Below are positions 8,366 through 18,281 of a DNA stretch of 64,000 bases, piece by piece. Numbering within the stretch: the stretch's first letter is position 1; each line of letters begins with the position of its first letter. The position numbers were made by a program, and so were the translations under genes. This stretch comes from SAR116 cluster bacterium AG-447-C21 (GTDB lineage: Bacteria > Pseudomonadota > Alphaproteobacteria > Thalassobaculales > Thalassobaculaceae), in NCBI GenBank assembly GCA_003212315.1, contig QCQB01000002.1, positions 1 through 64,000 of the forward strand, given 5' to 3'. Under the pieces are notes generated by a model. That model was given only the letters and a program-made list of their open reading frames with translations, ran no database searches and was not told the origin of the DNA.

Positions 8366-9343
8366 TCACATAAACAACTTCTCATTACTCAAGTTTTTAT
8401 AGATATCTGCCACAAACTCCGTGTATCCATTGTATAATTGCGTAGGCACTCTAGGCCCAGAGAGGGTTCTCTCTGTCGCTTGGCTCCACCGTGGGTGGCT
8501 CACCTCCGGGTTTACGTTTGCCCAGAACCCGTATTCTTTTGGCTGTATGCGCTCCCAAAAGGAAACTGGCCGATTGTCGGTAAAGCTAAACCTTGTGATC
8601 GATTTTATAGATTTGAACCCATATTTCCAAGGAACCGCAAGCCTCAATGGTGCCCCCATTTGGTTAGGTAGCGGCTTACCATAAACACCGGTTACCAAAA
8701 AAGAGAGCTCGTTTTTCGCCTCTTCAATGGTCAAGCCTTCCGAATAAGGCCATGGGTACCAGTGCTGCTTTTGACCGGGCATCGTTTCAGGATCCATTAT
8801 TGTTTCCATTAGGAGGAATTTTGCACTAGAAAGCGGTTTGGCCAATGCCATCAAACTCGCAAGCGGAAAACCAGTCCAGGGAACAATCATTGACCATGCT
8901 TCAACACATCTATGTCGATAGACCCTTTCCTCCAATGGCATACTATTGATAAGTGTATCGAAATCTATAAGCTGTTTTTTTTCAACCAGCCCATCAATAC
9001 TGATCTTCCAAGGCCTTGTTTTTAAGGCCTCCGCTGCCCTGTAAATACTCTTGTGCGACCCAAATTCATAAAAATTATTATAAGTCGTAGCATCGTATTC
9101 ATCACTTATTGCTCTTTTAACCTTATAACGGTTGTTACGTCTTACTGGATAGAGAGAGGCGGTTGGATCAATTTCCATCTTTTTCTTTTTGGCATTCGCA
9201 CGTGGACCAAATCCAAACATACTGGGAGCTAAAATTGCCCCCGCTGTAATTGATTTAATAAAACTGCGGCGATTTAAAAAAAGCACCTCGTCTGTAACTT
9301 CACGCTGATTTATTTCCCATTCTCGCCCGCGTTTTATTAACAT
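8366..9343 (-). CDS. msrP: protein-methionine-sulfoxide reductase catalytic subunit MsrP
   Basis: A 325-residue periplasmic molybdoenzyme (formerly YedY) that reduces methionine sulfoxide in oxidised envelope proteins. The N-terminus matches the family (M-L-I-K-R then L-N-R-R-S-F-I-K at 23-30), a twin-arginine signal for folded export followed by a hydrophobic stretch ending near A49-N-A. Further family marks are YNNFYEFG (about 88-95) and the molybdenum-ligating cysteine C146 in YRHRCVEAWSM. The length agrees with homologues. Electrons normally come from the membrane haem protein MsrQ, usually encoded next door; no msrQ is present on either side, which is unusual. The gene is downstream of, but separate from, the Lrp-type regulator on the same strand, with a 124-base gap. 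Confidence 0.92.
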   Translation of the reverse strand: MLIKRGREWEINQREVTDEVLFLNRRSFIKSITAGAILAPSMFGFGPRANAKKKKMEIDPTASLYPVRRNNRYKVKRAISDEYDATTYNNFYEFGSHKSIYRAAEALKTRPWKISIDGLVEKKQLIDFDTLINSMPLEERVYRHRCVEAWSMIVPWTGFPLASLMALAKPLSSAKFLLMETIMDPETMPGQKQHWYPWPYSEGLTIEEAKNELSFLVTGVYGKPLPNQMGAPLRLAVPWKYGFKSIKSITRFSFTDNRPVSFWERIQPKEYGFWANVNPEVSHPRWSQATERTLSGPRVPTQLYNGYTEFVADIYKNLSNEKLFM

Positions 9344-9467
9344 TTTCTCTCCACAACACTCAAATAGTTCATAACACGAATTTAGGGCAAATTAACAAAA
9401 TGTAAATTCCAACCTCTTTTTTACGGCGTCGCTACATGATTGGGTAATTTTCCTTTGGCTAATGACG

Positions 9468-9923
9468 CTAGTCCAAAAGATCTAAGGGTAATTCTGCAGT
9501 CTCTTTTACAGTATTCAAAACAAATATTGTTTCGCTGCGTGTCACCCCAGGGAAGGCTTTAATTTGATTAGAAATGATATCTTCAAGATGTGTATTATCT
9601 CTCGCTCTAACTTTTAGAAGATAAGACCAATCACCGGTCACGCTGTGACATTCAATGACTTCTGGTATATTTCTCACTGCTAGTCCGAAGTTTTCTTTTG
9701 ACTCAGACCAATCTATTAGTACGGAGATATAAGCAAGGATAACAAGCTTTGCTTCTATAGGGTTCACTTTTATGACATGCTTTATGGTCCCGTTTTTAAT
9801 TAGATGACGAACGCGGTCGTTCACAGTCGACGTAGGCAAATCGATTTCAATACCAATTTCCCTGTGCGTTATTTGCGCATTTTTTTGTAAGTGGGTGGCT
9901 ATTTTTTTATCAATTATATCCAT
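9468..9923 (-). CDS. Lrp/AsnC-family transcriptional regulator
   Basis: About 151 residues: an N-terminal winged helix (D-I-I-D-K-K-I at 2-8; recognition region LPTSTVNDRVRHL at about 29-41) and a C-terminal RAM/AsnC ligand domain (about 60-145, including VTGDWSYLLKVRA). The family senses amino acids or their catabolites and forms octamers or dimers on DNA. The open frame extends to 10019, but the extra 32 residues are not Lrp-like and would run into the divergent helicase; the ATG at 9923 gives the canonical start. A GTG three codons further upstream (9932) is an alternative. Likely targets are itself and a neighbour, since family members often control adjacent genes; here msrP downstream or the divergent helicase are candidates, which is inference only. 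Confidence 0.85.
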   Translation of the reverse strand: MDIIDKKIATHLQKNAQITHREIGIEIDLPTSTVNDRVRHLIKNGTIKHVIKVNPIEAKLVILAYISVLIDWSESKENFGLAVRNIPEVIECHSVTGDWSYLLKVRARDNTHLEDIISNQIKAFPGVTRSETIFVLNTVKETAELPLDLLD

Positions 9924-10084
9924 ATGCTTCACAGTTAAGTAATTTGAAATCTTAATCCAGTCCCAGAATTTGAGTAAAAGTGGGCCTATATCAGAATAAA
10001 AACTGTAACGATTTACCAAAACTGATCAACAAACTTATTGCTCTTATTGACATGGGAAAGATTTACGAATACCCCAACTTGGGT

Positions 10085-12820
10085 ATGGATCAAAATAATG
10101 AGCTAACAAATCTAAACTGGCCACCGCCAACACTGCTAACTGAAGCAGAAGATAGTATATGGATTTCTAAAGATGGAGAGATTGAAAGAATTTCTCACAA
10201 CAACTCTTTGGGAAAGATCAATGAACATCCCCCATTACTTTGTAATTCGAAAGCAACAACATTCCGGCTCAAATGCAAACCTTTTTTATGTTTTGACATC
10301 CTAGAACTTTTTGCGTTTGCAAAACCGGCTGAATTCTGCGTCCCTACCCCTCGAGGGATAGCGGGGGCATTGAACCTGCCCATTCCAGAAAATGGATTTG
10401 ATACAGCGCTAGTTTTACTGGACGCAGCCGAAACATTATTAAAAGAACTTCACTTCTGTTCAAATAAAGAGAAAGTAATTTCAATAGCAGAGTTAATGGG
10501 TAATTGCGGTTGGGTTTGGGCCCCGATAGTCTCAGAAGTATTAGGAGCAAATCCAAAAACGAGCTCCACTCTCAAAGCGAATTCTCTGAATATATGGGAC
10601 GATCTATCCGAATGGTCCGAGCATGCACCCGAACCTCCAGCTTCAAGTTTACCAATTACTAAAGATGAGTCTATTAACCGTTTAAATAAGATGTTGAGTG
10701 ATTTTTCAGAAATCCGACCTGGTCAAATTGAATACACCTCAAAGATTCTGCCTGCATTTGAACCCCGTGATAAAAAGGATATTCCGCACATTGTTTTAGC
10801 TCATGCTGGAACGGGAGTGGGAAAAACCCTGGGGTACTTAGCACCATCGTCTATCTGGGCGAATAAAAATGGTGGTTCAGTATGGGTATCCACCTACACC
10901 CGAAATCTACAGCATCAGGTCGATAATGAGCTAAATCGTCTGTATCCCGAGCCTATTCGGAAATCGACTAAAATTGCCATCCGCAAAGGGCGAGAGAATT
11001 ATTTGTGTCTGCTTAACCTAGAGGAGGCCTCTCGACAACTCCTTTCAATGCCACAATACGGCGTAGCACTTGGTTTAATAGCTCGTTGGGCCTCTAAAAC
11101 TCGGGATGGAGATTTAATGGGTGCTGATTTCCCATCTTGGCTCGCTGATTTACTTGGCCGAGGTCGCACTACCGGGCTAGCAGATCGCAGAGGGGAGTGT
11201 ATTTATTCAGCTTGTTCTCACTATCATAAATGTTTTATCGAAAAATCCATTCGAAACTCACGACGTGCCGAAATAGTGATCGCTAACCACGCCTTGGTAT
11301 TAATTCAATCCGTCTTGGCAGAAGAAACTAACATCCATCAGCCCACGAGATATATTTTTGACGAAGGTCACCACTTATTCGAGGCTGCTGACTCCGTTTT
11401 CTCAACATACTTAAGTGGAGCGGAAGCTTTTGATCTTCGGCGCTGGTTATTGGGGGCTGAGACCCGAAACCTTGGTCGTAGCAGAGGATTGAAAAAGCGA
11501 GTAGAAGATCTTATCACAGAGAATCAAGAGGCAAACAAAGCACTAAACCAACTCCTCTCTGCCGCACAAATTTTGCCACGTGATGGTTGGCTAAACCGAC
11601 TAAAAGATAACCAACCTATTGGACCAAGCGAAACTTTTTTTTCAGCCATCAAGCAACAACTAGAAGCTAGGACTGAAAACTTAAATAATATCTATTCATT
11701 GGAAACAAATATTTATCCTGCCACCGAACTCTTAATCGAAACTGCAGAAATTTTTTATAAAAATTTAGAAAAAATGGCTAGTCCTGTGCAAGTATTTTGT
11801 TCAATTTTAAAAACCATGCTCGACGAAAAAGCTGAAACAATTGAAACACCCATTCGGTTAAAAATCGAATCGACAATTAGATCGTTAACACAAAGAGCAT
11901 ATCTAACGATTAAAACATGGCAATCTATGTTAAAAACAGTAAACGAAGGTCAAACAGGCGAGTTTATTGATTGGTTGGAGGTCGAACGTGCTCAGGGACG
12001 TGATATTGACGTAGGCATGAAAAGACACTGGTTGGACCCAACAATACCGTTAAACGACAAAGTATTTTCTCGCGCACATGGAATAGTCATAACATCTGCC
12101 ACATTAAAGGATGCCGGCACAAATCCTGATAACGACTGGGTCATTACAAAAAAACGAACCGGCGTGAACCATATGCGAAGTAACCTCGCACAAGTTGACG
12201 TAGAGTCTCCGTTTGATTACGGGGAACAAACCCGTATTTTAATAATAAATGATGTGAATAAAAATGATGTGGATCAAGTTGCTTCTGCTTATAGAGAGTT
12301 ATTTATAGCCTCTAATGGTGGTGCATTGGGTCTATTTACAGCGATTCAGAGGCTGCGCGCAGTCCATAATAGAATATTACATCCCTTGGATCAGTCAGGA
12401 TTAAAGTTGTATTCCCAACATGTAGATGGCTTAAGCCTAGCAACATTAGTTGATATTTTCCGCATGGAGGAAAACTCCTCTCTACTTGGTACAAACGCGG
12501 CTCGAGATGGGGTAGATATCCCAGGCACGTCACTCCGACTTATCGTATTCGATAAGGTTCCCTGGCCTAGGCCTACTATTTTAACTAAAGCCCGACAGGA
12601 GTCGTTTGGACGAAACATTTATACCGATATGCTTACAAGAATGAAACTCACACAAGCATTCGGAAGATTAATTCGCACAGCATCCGACAAAGGGGTTTTT
12701 GTTCTTCTCGACCCTGGAATGCCTAGCCGGCTTCTTGATGCATTTCCAAAAGATGCAACCATTATTCGTTGTGGTTTAGCAGATGCAATAAAAGACATTA
12801 AAAATTTCCTTAAGTCATAG
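10085..12820 (+). CDS. Fe-S cluster DinG/XPD-type ATP-dependent DNA helicase
   Basis: A superfamily 2 helicase of about 911 residues. The Walker A motif is A-H-A-G-T-G-V-G-K-T (about residues 239-248) and the DEAH-like box is F-D-E-G-H-H (about 425-430). Four cysteines between them (one near 307 and three in ECIYSACSHYHKCF near 371-382) match the Fe-S domain of XPD/DinG enzymes. C-terminal motifs include ITSATL and, near the end, Q-A-F-G-R-L-I-R-T. Such enzymes unwind DNA 5' to 3' and resolve damaged or R-loop structures. The first 230 residues are an extra domain without an assigned function. The open frame begins at 9980, with further ATGs at 10052 and 10085; homologues begin near WPPPTLL, so I prefer 10085, though no start has a good ribosome binding site. 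Confidence 0.88.
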   Translation: MDQNNELTNLNWPPPTLLTEAEDSIWISKDGEIERISHNNSLGKINEHPPLLCNSKATTFRLKCKPFLCFDILELFAFAKPAEFCVPTPRGIAGALNLPIPENGFDTALVLLDAAETLLKELHFCSNKEKVISIAELMGNCGWVWAPIVSEVLGANPKTSSTLKANSLNIWDDLSEWSEHAPEPPASSLPITKDESINRLNKMLSDFSEIRPGQIEYTSKILPAFEPRDKKDIPHIVLAHAGTGVGKTLGYLAPSSIWANKNGGSVWVSTYTRNLQHQVDNELNRLYPEPIRKSTKIAIRKGRENYLCLLNLEEASRQLLSMPQYGVALGLIARWASKTRDGDLMGADFPSWLADLLGRGRTTGLADRRGECIYSACSHYHKCFIEKSIRNSRRAEIVIANHALVLIQSVLAEETNIHQPTRYIFDEGHHLFEAADSVFSTYLSGAEAFDLRRWLLGAETRNLGRSRGLKKRVEDLITENQEANKALNQLLSAAQILPRDGWLNRLKDNQPIGPSETFFSAIKQQLEARTENLNNIYSLETNIYPATELLIETAEIFYKNLEKMASPVQVFCSILKTMLDEKAETIETPIRLKIESTIRSLTQRAYLTIKTWQSMLKTVNEGQTGEFIDWLEVERAQGRDIDVGMKRHWLDPTIPLNDKVFSRAHGIVITSATLKDAGTNPDNDWVITKKRTGVNHMRSNLAQVDVESPFDYGEQTRILIINDVNKNDVDQVASAYRELFIASNGGALGLFTAIQRLRAVHNRILHPLDQSGLKLYSQHVDGLSLATLVDIFRMEENSSLLGTNAARDGVDIPGTSLRLIVFDKVPWPRPTILTKARQESFGRNIYTDMLTRMKLTQAFGRLIRTASDKGVFVLLDPGMPSRLLDAFPKDATIIRCGLADAIKDIKNFLKS

Positions 12821-12856
12821 CAAAAAGCGTTGAAATAAGTCCTTATTCACCAGATT

Positions 12857-13636
12857 CTAATCAATGCCTTGGTCAACGAGCCATGTATTTATGCTACCGA
12901 TAGGCCCAAATTCTGCTCTAACCCAGTCACCTGGGGCGACCTTAGTGAGCCCAGTGCAGGTTCCTGTGGAAATAATTTCTCCAGCAAATAGCCCCTGCGA
13001 GACCCGCTTATGGTTAGCGAGCCAGAGCACTACGTTGATCGGATCTTCCAATGCGTTACTCCCTACACCTGAAGCCACTTCAGTACCGTTAAGCGTCAAA
13101 CTCACCCTTTGAGTAGGTAAGTCGACATCTACCCAATCATGAACTACTTGACCAACGCAGAGCGCAACGTTTGCGCCACCATCGGCCGTTACAGATAGCC
13201 TTCCACTTCCAGCCAAGCCATTTTTCAATCGAGAGCCCACAAACTCAAGGGACGGGGCAACCCCGTCAATAGCAGAATAAACTTCCTCATAAATATATGG
13301 TTGTTCTCTTGGAGGAAGGTCCTTTCCTATACTTATTGCAAACTCCCCTTCTACCCAGAGGTCATGCGAGGAGAAAACAGGAATCTTATCGCCATCCCTG
13401 AATTTAAATTGTTCTGGCACCCTAGCTGCGCCCGGCTCCGTTGTTCCCAGTTTAAGCTGCGCCTCTTCCGATGTTGAACCAACTTTCCACGCATTTGAAG
13501 ATGGACTTAGAAGACTATTTACTTCTTTTTGGACTTGGTAAGCCTCTTGCAAACTCTTAGGCTCCTCATTTGGTTCAACAGTAACCAAGGCACCATCCAA
13601 ACGAGCAGATGCTAACCGTTTTGATAATGAGAGCAT
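12857..13636 (-). CDS. 2-keto-4-pentenoate hydratase-family protein
   Basis: A 259-residue member of the fumarylacetoacetate hydrolase/2-oxopent-4-enoate hydratase superfamily. Typical segments are W-K-V-G-S-T (about 47-52), the acidic metal-binding WVEGEFAISIG (about 93-103), and the C-terminal G-E-I-I-S-T-G-T-C-T-G (about 223-233). The family hydrates or decarboxylates 2-oxo-acid intermediates with a divalent metal, often the second-last step in meta-cleavage of aromatic compounds. An AGGAG ribosome binding site sits seven bases before the ATG. It is the last gene of a three-gene reverse-strand operon: amidase, GMC oxidoreductase, hydratase. Those partners suggest breakdown of an amide-containing compound through an alcohol and an oxo acid. 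No ring-cleavage dioxygenase is present. Confidence 0.88.
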   Translation of the reverse strand: MLSLSKRLASARLDGALVTVEPNEEPKSLQEAYQVQKEVNSLLSPSSNAWKVGSTSEEAQLKLGTTEPGAARVPEQFKFRDGDKIPVFSSHDLWVEGEFAISIGKDLPPREQPYIYEEVYSAIDGVAPSLEFVGSRLKNGLAGSGRLSVTADGGANVALCVGQVVHDWVDVDLPTQRVSLTLNGTEVASGVGSNALEDPINVVLWLANHKRVSQGLFAGEIISTGTCTGLTKVAPGDWVRAEFGPIGSINTWLVDQGID

Positions 13637-13691
13637 AATAATTCTCCTGGAAACACATATTCACCAATTAGTAACAATACACCATTTTAAC

Positions 13692-15326
13692 TTAGTTCCA
13701 TGTCTGTTTTTTCGAATCTTCCTTAATCATATCAGCCGCTTTTTCCGCTATCATAATAGTGGGAGCATTAGTATTACCAGAGACGAGTGTTGGCATTATA
13801 GAAGCGTCAACAACCCGTAGACGATTTATCCCTACAACACGTAAACGATCGTCTACCACAGACATGGGGTCGCTTCCCATTTTGCAGGTTCCCACTGGAT
13901 GATAGACAGTGTTACCTTTTGCTCTGGCGAAATCCAACCATTCATCATCAGAGTTTACATTTATACCTGGCTCTATTTCCTCATCTGCATAGCACTGGAG
14001 AGCTGGGGCCGCTACAATTTGACGGGCTATTTTCATTCCGTCAACTATTGTACGACGATCATTCTCTTCCGCTAAAAAGTTACCTTTTATAGCAGGAGCT
14101 GCAAATGGATCCGAAGATTTTATATGAATCGAACCTCTAGAGTCTGGGCGTAACTGACATGGAGCGATCGTCATCCCTGGATGATTATCAAAAATGCGTT
14201 TTTTTACATCTTTGAAACTAGCATGCACAATCGTATATTGAATATCCGGTGTCGCCACTTCTGGTCTTGTACTAACATAACCAGACAAAATTCCTCCTGG
14301 GAACGTCATAATACCCTTTCGACTAAAAGCGTATTTGAGTATTTCTTTAGCAAGAAACAATCCTTTGGTTTGTTCATTAAGGGTTATTCTTTTTTTGATT
14401 TTCCACGTCTGTCTTACAATATAATGGTCTTGATAGTTTTCTCCCACACCAGGAAGAGGGAAGGTAACATCGATACCTTTTTCTTTTAAAATTTTTGGAT
14501 CTCCAATACCAGAAAGCTCCAAAATCTGAGGCGACTGAACGGCACCAGCAGAGATTATAACCTCCCTGCTTGCTCTAACAGTTTTCATTTGTCCAGATTG
14601 TTGAAATATAACTCCTGTAGCAGTTTTATTCTTAGTCAGTATTTTTAATGTATGTGCATTAATCTCTAAGCGGAGATTTGACCGCTTCAAAGCAGGTTCT
14701 AAAAATGCTTTAGCCGTGGACCAGCGTCGGCCATTTTTTTGCGTAACTTGGAAATAACCAAAACCCTCTTGATCCCCACTATTATAATCTGGGTTTTTTG
14801 GATAGCCAGTTTCTTCAGCAGCATCCATTATGGCATCAAGGAGTTCTGCACGCTCAAGCCCTTCAGAAGTATTCAATGGGCCACCCTGACCTCGCCAGGG
14901 ACTATCCGAGCTCTCATAATTTTCAGATTTCTTAAAATATGGTAACACAGAGTCATAGGACCAACCACGATTACCAAGTTGTGACCATGTATCATAATCT
15001 AGCGGTTGCCCTCGAACATAAACCATGCCGTTTATTGAGCTGGAACCCCCTAAAACTTTACCTCGTGGGATAGGGATTGCTCGGTTATACGTATTTGTCT
15101 CAGGTTCGGTTTCAAACCGCCAGTTTAGACGGGGCATATCGAGCGTTTTTACATATCCTACAGGGATATGTATCCACGGGTTTCTATCTTTACCTCCTGC
15201 CTCCAGAAGTAAAACCTTAGCAGATTGATCCTCTGTCAAACGGTTAGCTAATGTACAACCAGCAGACCCCGCTCCAATAATTATATAATCGTATTCTTCA
15301 CTTTCTATCACTTTCGTTTTCCTCAT
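13692..15326 (-). CDS. GMC-family FAD oxidoreductase (choline dehydrogenase-like)
   Basis: A 544-residue glucose-methanol-choline oxidoreductase. The FAD-binding motif is [10 protein letters not shown] (about residues 14-23); the family signature [14 protein letters not shown] follows near 94-107; the C-terminal catalytic region has H-P-V-G-T-C-K-M-G (about 474-482), which contains the catalytic histidine, and later S-G-N-T-N-A-P-T. The enzyme oxidises an alcohol to an aldehyde or ketone and passes electrons to oxygen or the respiratory chain. The substrate cannot be told; homologues act on choline, polyethylene glycols and aliphatic alcohols. There is no signal peptide, so it is cytosolic or membrane-associated. 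It sits between the amidase and the hydratase in one operon, with gaps of 35 and 55 bases. Confidence 0.92.
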   Translation of the reverse strand: MRKTKVIESEEYDYIIIGAGSAGCTLANRLTEDQSAKVLLLEAGGKDRNPWIHIPVGYVKTLDMPRLNWRFETEPETNTYNRAIPIPRGKVLGGSSSINGMVYVRGQPLDYDTWSQLGNRGWSYDSVLPYFKKSENYESSDSPWRGQGGPLNTSEGLERAELLDAIMDAAEETGYPKNPDYNSGDQEGFGYFQVTQKNGRRWSTAKAFLEPALKRSNLRLEINAHTLKILTKNKTATGVIFQQSGQMKTVRASREVIISAGAVQSPQILELSGIGDPKILKEKGIDVTFPLPGVGENYQDHYIVRQTWKIKKRITLNEQTKGLFLAKEILKYAFSRKGIMTFPGGILSGYVSTRPEVATPDIQYTIVHASFKDVKKRIFDNHPGMTIAPCQLRPDSRGSIHIKSSDPFAAPAIKGNFLAEENDRRTIVDGMKIARQIVAAPALQCYADEEIEPGINVNSDDEWLDFARAKGNTVYHPVGTCKMGSDPMSVVDDRLRVVGINRLRVVDASIMPTLVSGNTNAPTIMIAEKAADMIKEDSKKQTWN

Positions 15327-15361
15327 GGTATCAACGATATTTAATAATATGTCTAACGTTT

Positions 15362-16741
15362 TTAGATGGAAGATAGGTCCGGTTTTGCAACCTGCCCAAA
15401 ATGCGCCTCAAGTGCCAAGCCAATAGATAGAGCCTGAGTGTCGAAACCTCTTCGACACATTACCTGTAGGCCTACCGGAAGCGGTGAACCAAATTGATGT
15501 ACTGGAGTTGTTATAGCGCAAAGTTTAAAAATATTACCCGGTTGTGTATTACGAGATGCTTGCGCTGATTTGGCTGCTGCACCCGCCTCTGACAAATCCG
15601 TTATAGGCATGGGTAAAAATGTACAGGTTGGAGAGACCCAACCATCTAATCCTTCAAAGGCATCGTCAGCCAAATCGGCCAGTTGATTATGTCTTATGAC
15701 TGCAGCTGCATGCTCAACGCCAGTAATATCCAATCCCTTTTTTGCCCTAGCGCCAGTCACTGGATCCATATTTGGTAGAGCTTGCTGAAAATTATTTTCA
15801 CCTATTGCGGCTAAAAATTCAGGAGGAGCTATAGCCGGGAACACCCAATCCCGCTCATTAGGATCAGGAATTTCTATATCAACAATTTCCACTCCTGCTT
15901 CTCTAAGGGATTGCAGAGCCAATTCCATACAGGAAGCAACTTCTGGTTCTAGATCATCAAAAAAGAAAGTAGTGGGTTTGCCTAATCTCAATCCCCTTAG
16001 TGGTTTAGCTAATGGGATATCGCTATCCGTCATTATGGCATGAATAATTGCTGCATCTGCGGCTGTTCGGGTCAGGGGGCCTAAAGTATCGAGTGTTGGG
16101 GAAAGTGGGAAAACACCATCAGTGGGCAGAAGTCCAATAGAAGTTTTGTGGCCAAATATACCATTGAAGCAAGCTGGTATCCTGACCGATCCGCCAGTAT
16201 CTGATCCCATTGCGAAAGCGCATAACCCAGCCGCTGTTGCGACACCCGAACCACTTGATGATCCTCCCGGAGTCCGATGTGAAGAAAGGTCCCAAGGATT
16301 CCAGGGCGTCCCCCTAGCTTCATTCACCCCTGTGGCACCGAGAGCAAATTCAACTGTCTTTGTTTTTCCCAAAATAATACAGCCCGCTTGTTTCAATCCT
16401 GCTACAAACCGTCCCTCTGGGCCTGTGATATTAGTCGCATCGAATAATGAGCCATTTGTAATAGGCATACCTTCTACGGCGTAAATATCCTTTATACCAA
16501 TAGGGACGCCCATTAACGGTCCGAGATCGGTACCCGCAGCTAATAGTTTGTCCATAGCTTCAGCAGCAGCCATAGCTTCATTTTTGGCTACGTATTGAAA
16601 TGCCCCAAGTTTACCATCCAATGCTTCAATCCGATCCAGGTAAGCTCGAGTGACACCACTGATTGTTAAACCCCCTGTCCTTAATTTTTCTGCAAATACG
16701 GCGATTCCGCCTTCTGCCATTGGATCATTTGGATAGTTCAT
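15362..16741 (-). CDS. amidase-signature-family amidase
   Basis: A 459-residue amidase with a complete Ser-cisSer-Lys triad: K84 in G-I-K-D, S161 in G-G-S-S-S-G-S, and the nucleophile S185 in [10 protein letters not shown]. The fold is that of GatA, fatty-acid-amide hydrolase and 6-aminohexanoate hydrolase. No GatB or GatC is adjacent, so a catabolic amidase is more likely than the tRNA amidotransferase. It would release ammonia or an amine from an amide. An AAGGA ribosome binding site precedes the ATG by eight bases. It heads a three-gene operon with the GMC oxidoreductase and the hydratase and is divergent from the TerB-like gene across 210 bases, where regulatory sites for both presumably lie. 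Confidence 0.9.
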   Translation of the reverse strand: MNYPNDPMAEGGIAVFAEKLRTGGLTISGVTRAYLDRIEALDGKLGAFQYVAKNEAMAAAEAMDKLLAAGTDLGPLMGVPIGIKDIYAVEGMPITNGSLFDATNITGPEGRFVAGLKQAGCIILGKTKTVEFALGATGVNEARGTPWNPWDLSSHRTPGGSSSGSGVATAAGLCAFAMGSDTGGSVRIPACFNGIFGHKTSIGLLPTDGVFPLSPTLDTLGPLTRTAADAAIIHAIMTDSDIPLAKPLRGLRLGKPTTFFFDDLEPEVASCMELALQSLREAGVEIVDIEIPDPNERDWVFPAIAPPEFLAAIGENNFQQALPNMDPVTGARAKKGLDITGVEHAAAVIRHNQLADLADDAFEGLDGWVSPTCTFLPMPITDLSEAGAAAKSAQASRNTQPGNIFKLCAITTPVHQFGSPLPVGLQVMCRRGFDTQALSIGLALEAHFGQVAKPDLSSI

Positions 16742-16951
16742 AACAGCATCCTTAAATTATCATTAAACCTATTCGCCCATTATCGTGAGGTTAACAATAG
16801 TCCAATGAAATTGAAAACATATAAATCATTTTAATTTTTTGGTAATGGAGTTAGTTCTATAATAACGTCGTAATTATATTTTTGTCTTTAAAACAATCCG
16901 TTATAAACAAATATTATCGATATGCGCCTAGTTCAAAAGAATGGATAAGAT

Positions 16952-17374
16952 ATGATCAGCCCTCAAGCAGCCATAATATATTCTATGGTCCTTAGCGCCG
17001 CCGCAGACGGTGACCTTGCGAACGATGAAATCGATACCATCAAGACGATAATAAATGGGCTACCTGTTTTCGAGGGTTTTGACAGCACTAAATTTAATGA
17101 GATTGCTGGGGCCTGCACTGACTTACTAACCGAAGAGGATGGTTTAGATGCTGCGGTAGAGATTATACGCCAATCACTACCTAGTTCCTTATGCGCCACC
17201 GCATACGCTCTGGCTTGTGACGTAGTTGCGGTAAATGGTATAGCCACCCAGGAAGAACTGCGCTTTCTTGAAATGCTAAGACATGATATCAATGTTGATA
17301 GGTTGACTGCGGCGGCTATAGAACGAGGTTCCGCAGCAAGATATGCCAGAAATCAGACTGATCCAGATGACTAA
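16952..17374 (+). CDS. TerB-like helical protein
   Basis: A 140-residue acidic, all-helical protein resembling the tellurite-resistance TerB domain: AAIIYSMVLSAAADGDL near the start, N-D-E-I-D-T-I-K, then a second half with ALACDVVAVNGIATQEEL that repeats the pattern of alanine-rich helix followed by an acidic turn. TerB folds often bind metal through such acidic turns and act as adaptors in membrane-linked stress complexes; no other ter gene of the tellurite operon is next to it (the TerC protein is 17 kb away). Its final codons overlap the start of the downstream dehydrogenase by 8 bases, so the two are translationally coupled. Function is otherwise unknown. Confidence 0.75.
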   Translation: MISPQAAIIYSMVLSAAADGDLANDEIDTIKTIINGLPVFEGFDSTKFNEIAGACTDLLTEEDGLDAAVEIIRQSLPSSLCATAYALACDVVAVNGIATQEELRFLEMLRHDINVDRLTAAAIERGSAARYARNQTDPDD

Positions 17375-18281
17375 AAATATTGAGCCAGACTGGCGAGCTA
17401 AAAACATTGGATTTATTGGCGTAGGCTTAATGGGCGCACCAATGATCCGCAACCTTTGCGCAACGGGTGCTAATATTTATGTTTGGAATAGAAGCTCTGC
17501 AACTGCCAAAGAATTTGCGAACGAGCAAAAAAATATAACGGTTTGCCAAACACCCGCCCAAGTAGCCATGCATTGTCATATTACTATTTTAATGGTTACA
17601 GACGCACACGCCGTCGAAAGTGTGGTGTTTGGTGAATGCGGGGTTGCAGAGACTTGTTTGCAAAACTGCCTTGTAATAGATATGGGAACAACATCCGTCA
17701 TAAAAACACGAACGTTTGCTGAGAAATTGAAAAAGATGGGTGGATATTGGCTAGATGCCCCCGTATCCGGCGGCACCACTGCCGCTGAGGATGGCACCCT
17801 CACAATTATGGCGGGCGGGCTCCAGGATATGTTCCATCGCGCACTTCCTACGCTTCAAATATTGGGGGATCGCATCACCCATGTTGGAGAAGTTGGAGCA
17901 GGTCAGATAGCAAAATCTGCTAATCAAATGATTGTTGGACTAACTATTGGCGCCGTAGCCGAAGCCTTTGCATTAGCTAGACATAATGGCGTCAACCCTG
18001 CAAAAATCAGAGAAGCGCTTTTTGGGGGTTTCGCCCATAGCAGAATACTGGAACTTCATGGAGAACGGATGCTAACAAAGGATTTTAACCCAAGGGCAAA
18101 ATGTTCTATCCAAAGAAAAGATATTGCTGAAGCAATGGAGCTTGCAGCTTCTGTAAACCTGCACCTACCAGGTCTGTCGACCAACATGAAACTATGGGAT
18201 TTAATGATTGAAAATGACTGGGCAGAACTAGACCATAGCGCCTTACTACTTGCAATCGACCCTCAGTGGAGCAAAAAATAA
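17367..18281 (+). CDS. NAD(P)-dependent beta-hydroxyacid dehydrogenase (HIBADH family)
   Basis: About 304 residues. The Rossmann motif is G-F-I-G-V-G-L-M-G-A-P-M (about 14-25), followed by the substrate-binding signature DAPVSGGTTAAEDGTL (about 130-145) and the catalytic lysine in GQIAKSANQM (about 180-189). These are the hallmarks of 3-hydroxyisobutyrate dehydrogenase, tartronate semialdehyde reductase and related enzymes, which interconvert 3-hydroxy acids and semialdehydes. Substrate is not decided by sequence. The open frame reaches back to 17343, but the ATG at 17367 gives the usual N-terminus and an 8-base overlap with the TerB-like gene. A strong hairpin just after the stop is oriented as the terminator of the convergent groEL. 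Confidence 0.88.
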   Translation: MTKNIEPDWRAKNIGFIGVGLMGAPMIRNLCATGANIYVWNRSSATAKEFANEQKNITVCQTPAQVAMHCHITILMVTDAHAVESVVFGECGVAETCLQNCLVIDMGTTSVIKTRTFAEKLKKMGGYWLDAPVSGGTTAAEDGTLTIMAGGLQDMFHRALPTLQILGDRITHVGEVGAGQIAKSANQMIVGLTIGAVAEAFALARHNGVNPAKIREALFGGFAHSRILELHGERMLTKDFNPRAKCSIQRKDIAEAMELAASVNLHLPGLSTNMKLWDLMIENDWAELDHSALLLAIDPQWSKK

